The position numbers and the translations under genes are program-made. Positions 15,485 through 22,942 of a stretch of 32,423 nucleotides of DNA are shown here, piece after piece. The stretch covers positions 1 through 32,423 of the forward strand of contig CAJOLV010000014.1 in assembly GCA_905235515.1 (NCBI GenBank), written 5' to 3'. This stretch comes from an uncultured Bacilli bacterium. GTDB lineage: Bacteria; Bacillota_I; Bacilli_A; RFN20; CAG-826. The first letter of the stretch is position 1. Every line of letters begins with the position of its first letter. The notes under the pieces were generated by a model, which saw nothing but the letters and a program-made list of their open reading frames with translations, ran no database searches and was not told where the DNA came from.

Positions 15485-17227
15485 TTATTCCTCGAACTTT
15501 CTACGCTTTTTAATAAAGATTAAACCAGCGCCTAGTAATGATGTTGTAGATATTAATATGCTGGAGGCTATTACTGAGCCGGAGCAGCCTTGATTTTCGC
15601 TTTGACTATCAGATGGTTTTTTGTCGATTGTGACTGAGAAACTGGCCATTTTGGTGACACCATTTTCAGTATAACTAACAAAGATATATCTAGTTCCTTT
15701 TGATGAGGAATCTAATGGATCGACTTTTGCTTGAGAAGTGACATCCTTAGATGTGCCATTAGAATATTTAGCGGTAACTTTCATTCCAGTTGTGTCTAAT
15801 TGTTCACCGATGAAATATGTCAATTTATTTGGAGGTGTTACTTCAATGGATTCCAAAACGGATGCAACCGGTGTTGAGTCATTTACAACAACAGAACAAC
15901 TATCATATTTTGTAGTGTCGAAAGTTGAAGTTGCTTTAATTGTGACGTTGCCTTTTGCTAAAGCAGTAACAACACCATTATTTACAGATGCAATGGCAGG
16001 ATTACTTGTTGACCACGTTACACTTTCGGGTGCCCCATTTAATGAATAGACACTTGCGGTTAATGTGCTTGTTTTTATACCATTTAAATCTAGATTTAAA
16101 CTTGATGGAGAAATAGTGACAGAAACAACTTCCGGGTCAGGATTATTAGAATCTATAACAGTGACTGTACATTCACCATATTTAGCAATATTGAATGTTG
16201 ATGTTGCTCTAATTGTTGTTGTGCCTTTGCCAACCGCACTCACCACACCATTATTAACTGTTGCAACATTAGTATTCGAAGAAGACCAAGTTACTGTTTG
16301 AGGGGCATCATTTTTAACTGCTACTGTCGCTGTTAACGTTTCACTAGTTTTACCATTTAAATCAAGAGTGAGACTTGTTTTGGAGATAGATACCGATGTG
16401 ACATATGGCGTTCCGTCATCACCTAATGGATCTGGTTCGGAATAATTAGCACCATAAATTAAATTAGCGTAACTTGGATGATCAATAAATGGATTTCTAT
16501 TGCCTTGCAAATCATAAATAACATTGTTTCTATATATTTCTCTTGGGGTCACTGGAAATTGAGCGTGCCATTTTAAAGCGGTTTGTTCACTATCAAAGAT
16601 TTGTGACAAATCATATCCATAATAAATTGTGCAATATAAACACGCTCTCGCCACTTCCCCTTTAGCTTCATCACATGGTTCAAAATAAGAACCAGTAGAA
16701 TAACATTCAGTGACATGACCAAATTCGCTTACAGGATTATACTTGGAGTGGTCTATATCGGCAAAAGATTTATTTGCTCTTGTGTTATTAATTTGCCCTT
16801 CACAAGCAAAGATATTGTGATTATCTTTGTCACTGTTTGGAAAATTCCCTTGTGGATAGACATGCTCTCTGTTCCAAGTATCCCAAGAATAACTGCCAAC
16901 ATGAGCAGTCTTCTTAATGTTGTGTCTAGTATATAAACATAAAACAGAAGATGAATCATCTTGCGCTTCATCAGCAGCTTCATATCTAGACCAGTCGTAA
17001 CTTGGATTGTCGGGTTTGTTGAAATTTTTTAAAGCACTTTTTAAAGCACTACCAGTTTTGCCGTCGCATGCTGAATAATAATCGGCATCCACATTAGGTG
17101 TTTGATTGATGTTCCATGCAAGAGTTTCTTGAATTGGTTTTTCTTGTTTAGTAAAAATAGATAAGCTAAATGCACTAAGAGCCAGAACCCCCATTGCAAA
17201 GTATTTAGAAAATCTTTGTTGTCTCAT
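15485..17227 (-). CDS. Secreted endonuclease I family nuclease with bacterial Ig-like domains
   Basis: An extracellular nuclease of 580 aa. A signal-like segment covers about 1-38. The endonuclease I domain (about 45-262) has WNREHVYPQ (H122), NHNIFACEGQINNTRAN, KGEVARACLY, and QGNRNPFIDHPSYA near its end; this His-metal nuclease fold cuts DNA or RNA without strong sequence preference. Two BIG2-like domains follow (about 275-358 and 366-450), sharing VTWS-S-N and NNGVV motifs, then a group-3/4-like Ig domain (about 457-535). The C-terminus has GCSGS followed by a hydrophobic helix and KKRRKFEE. There is no LPXTG. It heads the minus-strand run and is coupled to the permease. Confidence 0.92.
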   Translation of the reverse strand: MRQQRFSKYFAMGVLALSAFSLSIFTKQEKPIQETLAWNINQTPNVDADYYSACDGKTGSALKSALKNFNKPDNPSYDWSRYEAADEAQDDSSSVLCLYTRHNIKKTAHVGSYSWDTWNREHVYPQGNFPNSDKDNHNIFACEGQINNTRANKSFADIDHSKYNPVSEFGHVTECYSTGSYFEPCDEAKGEVARACLYCTIYYGYDLSQIFDSEQTALKWHAQFPVTPREIYRNNVIYDLQGNRNPFIDHPSYANLIYGANYSEPDPLGDDGTPYVTSVSISKTSLTLDLNGKTSETLTATVAVKNDAPQTVTWSSSNTNVATVNNGVVSAVGKGTTTIRATSTFNIAKYGECTVTVIDSNNPDPEVVSVTISPSSLNLDLNGIKTSTLTASVYSLNGAPESVTWSTSNPAIASVNNGVVTALAKGNVTIKATSTFDTTKYDSCSVVVNDSTPVASVLESIEVTPPNKLTYFIGEQLDTTGMKVTAKYSNGTSKDVTSQAKVDPLDSSSKGTRYIFVSYTENGVTKMASFSVTIDKKPSDSQSENQGCSGSVIASSILISTTSLLGAGLIFIKKRRKFEE

Positions 17228-17271
17228 AATATTGTCCTTTTATCGTGTATTATTCTACTATTAGTTATTCT

Positions 17272-17312
17272 TTTATTCAAATAAAAGCAGAACCATTAGT
17301 ATATGATTCTGC
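17272..17312 (-). terminator. Terminator of the flavodoxin-like gene
   Basis: A 10-bp stem on the minus strand (GCAGAATCAT with ATGGTTCTGC, one G-T pair) is followed by TTTTATTTG. It separates the flavodoxin-like gene from the nuclease operon. Confidence 0.8.
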
Positions 17313-17336
17313 CATTTTCCTAATTGAGATATCTTA

Positions 17337-17786
17337 TTAAAGGTCTTTAATTAACTCTTTTGTCTCCTCTATATATTTGAGAGGATATGGAACCACAAGT
17401 GGTTCAAGGGTAAAACCTAATTTTTGTAATTGTACTTTAGATTTATTAGTGGTTTTGCCTGCTGGATAGAGAATGAATCTAGTGGTTTCTTTGTTTAGTT
17501 TTAATTGATCTAATACAGTACAAATTGGAGTGGATAATCTATCATTCCAAATAGGTGAACCAACGATTACTAAATCGTCATCATGTAGGTCAATTTTGAG
17601 TTCATTAATTTTTTCTCTTTTTTTGCTCATTGCCATACCACCATATTTAAGAATTGTAAAAAAGCCAACTTTCTTCGGTTTCTTCACCATTTCTACTTTG
17701 ATTGGTTTATAGCCTTTTTCTTTAAGCTGTTCAGCAAGGTTATCACCATTACCGGTTAAAGAGAAATATATAAAATACTTTTCCAT
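17337..17786 (-). CDS. Flavodoxin-like protein
   Basis: A small FMN-binding electron carrier or related protein of 149 aa. The phosphate-binding loop is YFSLTGNGDNLAE (about residues 6-18), and GSPIWNDRLSTPI resembles the flavin ring-binding loop. The middle is unusually basic (KKPKKVGFF, SKKREKINE), as in menaquinone-dependent protoporphyrinogen dehydrogenase or NAD(P)H-oxidoreductase-like flavodoxin proteins, so it is not a typical acidic flavodoxin. The track start is TTG at 17792; ATG 17786 lies at a better distance from AAGGAA. The partner is unknown. Confidence 0.85.
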   Translation of the reverse strand: MEKYFIYFSLTGNGDNLAEQLKEKGYKPIKVEMVKKPKKVGFFTILKYGGMAMSKKREKINELKIDLHDDDLVIVGSPIWNDRLSTPICTVLDQLKLNKETTRFILYPAGKTTNKSKVQLQKLGFTLEPLVVPYPLKYIEETKELIKDL

Positions 17787-17829
17787 AATCAATACTTCCT
17801 TTGTTATGTGTTTAGTTTAGCACAGCAAA

Positions 17830-17858
17830 AAGAAAAAGAGAAAATTCTCTTTTCGCTT
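17830..17858 (-). terminator. Candidate terminator of the frameshifted small ORF
   Basis: On the minus strand the inverted repeat GAAAAGAGAA/TTCTCTTTTTC is followed by TTTTTG. It lies about 30 nt after the stop of the broken ORF at 17887-18079. Confidence 0.6.
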
Positions 17859-17886
17859 TTGTATAGTTCAATGACGGCGTAATACC

Positions 17887-18079
17887 TCATCCATTTTTCT
17901 TTCTCATTTCCTCTCTCACTTGACGAATTATTTCGTTTATTTGTTCAAGAGTCATCTCGGAATTACCATTATTATTTAATTCTTCTTGGTTTTTTTAAAG
18001 CTTCTAAGGCTTTGCGAGTGTCTGTCTTTTGCTGTCTTTGGGGATTAAAGTTGCCGCCATTAAAGGTGACACTTTTCAT
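17887..18079 (-). pseudogene. Frameshifted small ORF (63 aa if repaired)
   Basis: It is absent from the ORF track. On the minus strand ATG 18079 opens MKSVTFNGGNFNPQRQQK and continues to ALEALKK, then stops after 35 codons at 17972. At a run of seven A's (17990-17996 on the plus strand), removing one A joins it to the frame NQEELNNNGNSEMTLEQ and on to REEMRKKNG, ending TGA at 17887. The joined frame would encode 63 aa, mostly hydrophilic, with a helical C-terminal half. No family is recognised. The cause may be a sequencing or assembly error, a real mutation, or slippage at the A-run. No clear ribosome site precedes the ATG, which lowers confidence. A likely terminator follows. Confidence 0.5.
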
Positions 18080-18127
18080 CTAGGGGTGTTATTTAACGAC
18101 GTTTACATATATCTCTTATTTAGATAT

Positions 18128-18154
18128 AAAAAAATCCTCGAGCGTGTTCAAGGA
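18128..18154 (-). terminator. Terminator of the tRNA-Ala/tRNA-Met unit
   Basis: Stem TCCTTGA/TCGAGGA (one wobble) with a 6-nt loop is followed on the minus strand by seven T's. It lies 16 nt after tRNA-Met. Confidence 0.85.
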
Positions 18155-18169
18155 CAATTAAGCAATATT

Positions 18170-18246
18170 TGGTAGCTGAGGACGGATTTGAACCGCCGAC
18201 CTTGAAGGTATGAACTTCCTGCTCTAGCCAACTGAGCTACTCAGCC
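18170..18246 (-). tRNA. tRNA-Met (anticodon CAT, elongator type)
   Basis: Complete 77-nt cloverleaf on the minus strand with encoded CCA. The anticodon loop is TTCATAC. The acceptor stem GGCTGAG/CTCAGCT has a G1:U72 pair and 5' GGC, as in the Bacillus elongator tRNA-Met, so it is not the initiator. The T-arm TTCAAAT is normal. Confidence 0.93.
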
Positions 18247-18251
18247 ATATC

Positions 18252-18327
18252 TGGTGGATCTGAAGGGAATCGAACCCTCTACCTCCTGAATGCAAATCAG
18301 GCGCTCTCCCAAGTGAGCTACAGACCC
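18252..18327 (-). tRNA. tRNA-Ala (anticodon TGC)
   Basis: Complete 76-nt cloverleaf on the minus strand with encoded CCA. The anticodon loop TTTGCAT gives TGC. The acceptor stem GGGTCTG/CAGATCC contains G3:U70, the main identity element for alanine. It lies five bases upstream of tRNA-Met in the same transcript. Confidence 0.96.
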
Positions 18328-18354
18328 ATGTGTCGCATAAATGCGGCATTAAAT

Positions 18355-18383
18355 AAAATACACGAGTGATATAAATTTTACAA
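18355..18383 (-). promoter_or_regulatory. Candidate promoter of the tRNA-Ala/tRNA-Met unit
   Basis: On the minus strand TTGTAA (18378-18383), 17 nt, TATTTT (18355-18360). It begins just after the cysE stop codon. A hairpin (18331-18348) would lie in the tRNA leader. Confidence 0.5.
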
Positions 18384-18384
18384 G

Positions 18385-19071
18385 TTATTTCTTTATATAA
18401 ACCAAATCTGGTTTAGAAATTGTCACCCTAGTGTGGCTTGGAATATCTTCGGTGACAAATACATTGCTGCCTAATATGACATCATCACCCACTACAATAT
18501 CACCAAGGATTGAAGCTCCTGAATAAATAGTGACATCGTCTCCAATTGTTGGATGTCTTTTTGTGCCTTTTAGGCTATGGCCTTTAGAAAGAGATAACGC
18601 TCCTAAGGTGACACCTTGATATATTTTGACTCTTTTGCCTACTATTGCGGTCTCACCAATAACTGTTCCTGTGCCATGGTCGATAAAGAAAGGAACTCCA
18701 ATTGTGCCGCCTGGATGGATATCAATACCTGTAATCTTATGAGCTTGTTCAGAAATGAATCTGGATTCAACTTTATATCCTAATAAATATAAAGGATGAG
18801 CAATACGATAATAGCAAATCGCTAAAAAGCCTGGATAAGAGAGGATAATTTCATCTAATGAATTAGCGGCAGGATCACTATCATAGAAGAATTTTAAATC
18901 TTCTTGTAATAGATTCTCGACAAGTAAAAGATGGTCGCAATATTCTCTGGCTTTTTCTAAATTGTTATCAACATTCTTTAAAAAAGAAAACTGGATATCA
19001 TTCTTTTGATTTCCAATAGCGTTGCCATAGCAATCATTAATAAACAAGTAAAGATTATTTGGTGAGTTCAC
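18385..19071 (-). CDS. cysE: Serine O-acetyltransferase (EpsC/CysE type)
   Basis: Transfers acetyl from acetyl-CoA to L-serine, the first step of cysteine synthesis. The 228-aa protein has an N-terminal helical part ending in DPAANSLDEI...YPG, the marker of the EpsC-like bacterial group, then a left-handed beta-helix with hexapeptide repeats. Catalytic-site motifs are TGIDIHPGGTIG and FFIDHGTGTVIGE. The start is a GTG with no clear ribosome site, and there is no internal Met at all, so the exact start is uncertain. The gene stands alone between a terminator and the tRNA unit. No cysteine synthase is in the window. Confidence 0.94.
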   Translation of the reverse strand: MNSPNNLYLFINDCYGNAIGNQKNDIQFSFLKNVDNNLEKAREYCDHLLLVENLLQEDLKFFYDSDPAANSLDEIILSYPGFLAICYYRIAHPLYLLGYKVESRFISEQAHKITGIDIHPGGTIGVPFFIDHGTGTVIGETAIVGKRVKIYQGVTLGALSLSKGHSLKGTKRHPTIGDDVTIYSGASILGDIVVGDDVILGSNVFVTEDIPSHTRVTISKPDLVYIKK

Positions 19072-19114
19072 GCTTATTATTTTACGAATAATTAGTTTTT
19101 AATCAATCAAAACG

Positions 19115-19142
19115 ATAAAAAACGAGATTTAACAATCCCGTT
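19115..19142 (-). terminator. Terminator of the rubrerythrin gene
   Basis: Stem AACGGGAT/ATCTCGTT (one wobble) with a 6-nt loop is followed by TTTT on the minus strand. Confidence 0.8.
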
Positions 19143-19164
19143 TCTTACCTAGATAAGATATCAA

Positions 19165-19716
19165 CTATTTGAAATATCTCTTTAACATCGCTTCTAAGGC
19201 CGCTCCATGGCGTTGTTCATCTTTGGCCATTTCATGGACAGCATCGTGAATTGCGTCATAGTTGAGTTCTTTGGCCTTTTTGGCAATATCTAATTTAGAA
19301 GCGCAGGCACCATTTTCACCCGCTAACATCTTTTCAATATTAGCTTTAGTGTCGGCAACAACAACTTCCCCTAATAATTCAGCGAATTTAGCAGCGTGTT
19401 CTGCTTCTTCTTTAGCGATTTGCTCAAAGAGCATGGCGATTTCTGGATACCCTTCTCTTAAGGCTTGTCTAGCCATAGCGAGGTACATCCCAACTTCACT
19501 GCATTCACCTTTGAAGTGATCTCTACAACCTTGTAAGACAAATGGGTCAACGCCTTGAGCAACACCGATATCATGTTTACAAGCCCACACTAACTTGTCA
19601 GATTTTGGTTCTTCTAAAATTGTTTCTAATTTTGAGAAATCAGCACCACAAATTGGACATGGATCGCCTTCTTTAACTTCAACAATTTGTCCACATACTT
19701 TACAACGATATTTCAT
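19165..19716 (-). CDS. Reverse-type rubrerythrin (N-terminal rubredoxin domain)
   Basis: A non-haem iron peroxidase that removes hydrogen peroxide, and possibly oxygen, in anaerobes. The rubredoxin iron site comes first (C5/C8 and C20/C23: RCKVCG, CPICG), then a ferritin-like diiron domain with E71/E74, the E-x-x-H of EEAEHAA (H107), and DEQRHG (H170). In classical rubrerythrin the rubredoxin is at the C-terminus; the order here matches the reverse rubrerythrins of Clostridium. The 183-aa length fits. An AAGGAG site precedes the ATG. It lies 34 nt after the Cof phosphatase gene without a terminator between, so they may be co-transcribed. Confidence 0.96.
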   Translation of the reverse strand: MKYRCKVCGQIVEVKEGDPCPICGADFSKLETILEEPKSDKLVWACKHDIGVAQGVDPFVLQGCRDHFKGECSEVGMYLAMARQALREGYPEIAMLFEQIAKEEAEHAAKFAELLGEVVVADTKANIEKMLAGENGACASKLDIAKKAKELNYDAIHDAVHEMAKDEQRHGAALEAMLKRYFK

Positions 19717-19750
19717 ATCAATTTTTCTCCTTAAATTAATTATATATTAG

Positions 19751-20542
19751 TTAAATTATTTTTAAATCCTCTAACGCTAATTTTACACCATGCTCATGGA
19801 TGGTTTCGGCAATGTAGGTTGCTCTTTCTTTCACTTCTTCTCTACCGTTTCCTACCGCAATAGATAGCCCTACTTCTTCAAACATCGCGATATCTCCATA
19901 ATCATCACCGATACCAATAGATTGTGCTTTTTTAATCTTTAAACATTTAAGAACTTTTTTAATTCCTAAACCCTTTGAACAATCATAATATCTAAGATCA
20001 ACACCGCATTTATCAAATCTAAAATAATTGATACTTTTAGGTATTAAAGGTTTTATCTCTTCATCCATTTCTTCAGGGGCAAATAAGAGCAGGGCAGAAA
20101 CGTGTTTAAAGTGATGATTTCTAACCTCTGGAATCGTTTCGACAAATCGGGTTAAATAGTCAAATACATAGTCATTCGGCGCTAAAGTGAAAAATCTTTC
20201 TCTTTCTGTGCGCACTTCAAGCGATAAATTTCTTTTGTCTGCGATGCCGTTAATTTTCTTTACCACTCTCGCTGGAATATTGTGAGCAAATATGAGTTTA
20301 TCATGAGCAAAAGCTACTTCTCCGTTTGTGCAAATAATACCATCAGGATTAAAGATATTTAATAGCCCTGTGCTCACTACACTATCATATGGACGAGCTG
20401 TGCATAGATAAATAAGAACGCCCTTATTTTGTGCTCTTTTTAAAGCATCGATTGATTCATAATCCCAATCGTGAATTTTATGATTGAGAATAGTCCAATC
20501 AATATCAACAAAGATGATTTTGTAATCGTTTTTATAATCCAT
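19751..20542 (-). CDS. Cof-type HAD hydrolase
   Basis: A cytosolic HAD phosphatase of 263 aa of the Cof (IIB) group, which usually acts on sugar phosphates or nucleotides such as FMN. Motif I is FVDIDWTIL (D-x-D-x-T), where the residue before Thr is Trp instead of the usual Gly; motif II is CTARPY; motif IV is GIGDDYGDIAMFEEVG followed by AVGNGREEVK. The cap domain lies between. Upstream there is no strong ribosome site, so translation may be weak. The substrate cannot be predicted. Confidence 0.94.
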   Translation of the reverse strand: MDYKNDYKIIFVDIDWTILNHKIHDWDYESIDALKRAQNKGVLIYLCTARPYDSVVSTGLLNIFNPDGIICTNGEVAFAHDKLIFAHNIPARVVKKINGIADKRNLSLEVRTERERFFTLAPNDYVFDYLTRFVETIPEVRNHHFKHVSALLLFAPEEMDEEIKPLIPKSINYFRFDKCGVDLRYYDCSKGLGIKKVLKCLKIKKAQSIGIGDDYGDIAMFEEVGLSIAVGNGREEVKERATYIAETIHEHGVKLALEDLKII

Positions 20543-20622
20543 AAAATAGGTTAATAGCGTTTCTAATCTATTCCTTTACAAATTGCTATCTTGATATTAT
20601 CGAAAAAAACTCACTATGTAAA

Positions 20623-20651
20623 TTGAAATGTATTTCAATATATGAAATAAT
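20623..20651 (+). promoter_or_regulatory. ackA promoter
   Basis: TTGAAA, 17 nt, AATAAT, with TG one base before the -10 (extended -10). The -35 is one arm of a palindrome, TTGAAA-TGTA-TTTCAA (20623-20638), a possible operator. Confidence 0.72.
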
Positions 20652-20678
20652 GTTAAGGTATATACGAGGTATTTTAAT

Positions 20679-21881
20679 ATGGCTAAAGTAATGACAATTA
20701 ACTCTGGTTCATCAAGTTTAAAGTTTAAACTTTATGAGATGCCAGAAGAAAAAGAAATCTGTTCTGGTAACTGTGAAAGAATCGGTTTAGCAGATGGTAT
20801 CTTCACTATTAAGTATGATGGTAAGAAAGAACAAACCACTCCTGTTTTCCCAAATCACGCAGTAGCCGCTAAAACAGTTGTTGATGCTTTATTAGAAAAA
20901 GGCATTATTAAATCATTTGAGGAAATAAAAGCAATTGGCCACCGTATCGTTCAAGGTGGTAAATATTTCTCTAAATCTGCGATGTTTGATGCTGATACAG
21001 AAGCAAAGATTGAATCTTTAATTCCTTTAGCACCACTTCATAACGCTGCTCACTTAACATGCTTTAGAGCGTTTAAAGAGGTTTTGCCAAATTGTCCTGC
21101 AATTGCGACTTTTGATACAGCTTTCCATCAGACTATGTCTGAAGAAGACTATACATTCGCAATTCCATATGAATTAACAGAAAAATATGATATTAGACGC
21201 TATGGAGCTCATGGTACATCACATAAATATTTAGCCGAAAAAGCTAATGCTTATTTACCAGGTGTTGAACATCCAAGATTAATTACTTGCCATATTGGTT
21301 CAGGCGCTTCAATTTCTGCAATTAAAGATGGTAAATGTGTAGCGACCTCTATGGGTCTCACACCATTAGGTGGCATTATGATGGGAACTAGAACTGGTGA
21401 TATGGATCCATCAGTGTTCAACTATGTTGTGACTGTGACTGGAAAATCTGCAGAAGAAGTTTATCAAATGTTTAATAAACAATCTGGTTTTAAAGGCGTA
21501 GCGGGCTCATCCGATTCCCGTGATGTTCTCGCTGGTGTTGAAACTGGTGATCAAAAATGTATCTTAGCCAATAAGATTTTCTTAAGAAGAATTTGTGATT
21601 ATATCGGTCAATATTATGTGAGATTAGGCGGATGCGACATGATTATCTTTTCCGCTGGTATTGGCGAAAACGAACCAAGAACAAGAAGAGATGTCTGTAA
21701 GATGCTTTATCCTTCATTAGGCACAGTTATTGATGAAGAATTAAATAGCACATTGCGTGGTAAGGAAGCCTTATTATCCACTCCAGAGAGCAAGATTAAA
21801 GTCGCAGTTATCCCAACCGATGAAGAAGTAATGATTGCTCGTGATGCCTATAAAATGTGCATTCTTAAGGAGGACTTATAA
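20679..21881 (+). CDS. ackA: Acetate kinase
   Basis: Interconverts acetyl-phosphate plus ADP with acetate plus ATP, a main ATP source in fermentation. The 400-aa length is typical. Family signatures are MTINSGSSSLKF at the N-terminus, RYGAHGTSHKYL (about 174-185) with the catalytic His, TCHIGSGASI, MGLTPLGGIMMGTRTGDMDP, and FSAGIGENEPRTRR near 324-337. A GAGG ribosome site lies about 9 nt upstream. Phosphotransacetylase is not in the window. The stop overlaps the start of nrnA by one base. Confidence 0.98.
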   Translation: MAKVMTINSGSSSLKFKLYEMPEEKEICSGNCERIGLADGIFTIKYDGKKEQTTPVFPNHAVAAKTVVDALLEKGIIKSFEEIKAIGHRIVQGGKYFSKSAMFDADTEAKIESLIPLAPLHNAAHLTCFRAFKEVLPNCPAIATFDTAFHQTMSEEDYTFAIPYELTEKYDIRRYGAHGTSHKYLAEKANAYLPGVEHPRLITCHIGSGASISAIKDGKCVATSMGLTPLGGIMMGTRTGDMDPSVFNYVVTVTGKSAEEVYQMFNKQSGFKGVAGSSDSRDVLAGVETGDQKCILANKIFLRRICDYIGQYYVRLGGCDMIIFSAGIGENEPRTRRDVCKMLYPSLGTVIDEELNSTLRGKEALLSTPESKIKVAVIPTDEEVMIARDAYKMCILKEDL

Positions 21882-22870
21882 TGGCCCTTGACCCAGTCAT
21901 TAAAGAATACGGAAAGAAGTTCATTAAAGAATATCGTCGTGTTTTAAGTGCGATTAAAAGATATGATCGAATTGCCATTTTCCGTCATACTATGCCTGAT
22001 TTTGATGCCTTAGGCACTCAATTAGGATTAGCCACTTGGATTAAAGACAACTTCCCAAATAAAGAAGTTAAAGTTTTTGGTGATAATCATGTCACTTTTA
22101 CTCCTCGACTTTATCGAGAGATGGATTCAGCTAATCAAACTTGGTTCAAAGAACCATTCCTTGCCATTATTTGTGATACTGGTAATACTTCCCGTATTGC
22201 GGATCCAAGATGGAAAAAGGGGAAATTTAAAATTAAAATTGACCACCATCCAGATGTTGAACATTATGGCAAAATCAGTATTGTCGATACCTCCGCTGCT
22301 GCAGCGAGTGAAATCGTTGTTAATATGTTATTAAACTTTAAAGGTAATTATTTCATCTCTAAAGAAGCAGCTTTCTATTTCCACTCTGCGATTGTCGGTG
22401 ATTCCGGTTCCTTTAAATATTCTTCCGTTTCCCGTCATACATTCGCGATTGCGGGTGAATTAGTCTCCACTGGCATTAGTGTTTCTGAAGTCTACCAAAA
22501 GATGTTCTTAAAGCAAATCGATGACTTAAAAGTAACGGCCTATGTTTTAAACCACTTTGAAGTTTCTGATAAAGGCGTTGCCTATTATGTATTAGACGCG
22601 AAGATTCAAGAAGAATTAAAAATTACCACTGAAAGAGGTAAAGAAAATGTCAATCTCTTCGCAAATATTGAAGGCATCAATTGCTGGTGTTCTGTTACCG
22701 AAGATGTCAAGGATCATTGCTGGAGAGTTTCATTAAGAAGCAAAGATATTCCAATCAATGGAGTGGCAGAGATGTTTGAAGGTGGAGGGCACGCTCAAGC
22801 GTCTGGTGCTAAACTTAATTCTTTAAACGATTTACCACGTTTGATTGAAGAACTCGGTAAATTATTCTAA
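21881..22870 (+). CDS. nrnA: DHH/DHHA1 phosphoesterase, NrnA-like
   Basis: A cytosolic phosphoesterase of 329 aa. NrnA proteins degrade very short RNA oligomers and dephosphorylate pAp (3'-phosphoadenosine-5'-phosphate); relatives act on pApA from c-di-AMP. The DHH domain has FRHTMPDFDALGTQ (H36, D40, D42), ICDTGN (D99) and KIDHHPD (D121-H123), which bind two metals. The C-terminal DHHA1 substrate-binding motif is EGGGHAQASGAKL (about 298-310). An AAGGAGG site lies within the end of ackA, and the ATG shares one base with the ackA stop, so the pair is translationally coupled. Which substrate dominates cannot be told. Confidence 0.93.
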   Translation: MALDPVIKEYGKKFIKEYRRVLSAIKRYDRIAIFRHTMPDFDALGTQLGLATWIKDNFPNKEVKVFGDNHVTFTPRLYREMDSANQTWFKEPFLAIICDTGNTSRIADPRWKKGKFKIKIDHHPDVEHYGKISIVDTSAAAASEIVVNMLLNFKGNYFISKEAAFYFHSAIVGDSGSFKYSSVSRHTFAIAGELVSTGISVSEVYQKMFLKQIDDLKVTAYVLNHFEVSDKGVAYYVLDAKIQEELKITTERGKENVNLFANIEGINCWCSVTEDVKDHCWRVSLRSKDIPINGVAEMFEGGGHAQASGAKLNSLNDLPRLIEELGKLF

Positions 22871-22888
22871 TCAGTCTAAATATTACTG

Positions 22889-22919
22889 AAAAAAGGTAGC
22901 AATTTTGTTACCTTTTTTT
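22889..22919 (+). terminator. Terminator of ackA-nrnA
   Basis: Stem GGTAGCAA/TTGTTACC (one wobble), extended by A/T runs, with a very short loop, followed by seven T's. It ends 23 nt before the dnaE start. Confidence 0.88.
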
Positions 22920-22930
22920 GTTGTATTATT

Positions 22931-22936
22931 TATAAT
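22931..22936 (+). promoter_or_regulatory. -10 element placing the dnaE transcript start at its ATG
   Basis: A perfect TATAAT ends 6 nt before ATG 22943. A normal -10 to start distance puts +1 on the start codon. The -35 region overlaps the preceding terminator and is weak (TTACCT at 17 nt). No ribosome site is present before the ATG. Confidence 0.5.
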
Positions 22937-22942
22937 ACTAGT

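Noticed and set aside
15800-16400. DNA repeat array or CRISPR-like repeats within the nuclease gene
   Set aside because: The similarity comes from two homologous BIG2 protein domains; the DNA repeats are diverged and have no spacers.
17228-17336. Purine riboswitch upstream of the nuclease-permease operon
   Set aside because: The gap between the flavodoxin terminator and the nuclease start is too short, and no conserved aptamer core is visible.
18331-18348. Hairpin TGTCGCA-TAAA-TGCGGCA as a cysE terminator
   Set aside because: No T-run follows on the minus strand; it more likely lies in the tRNA leader.
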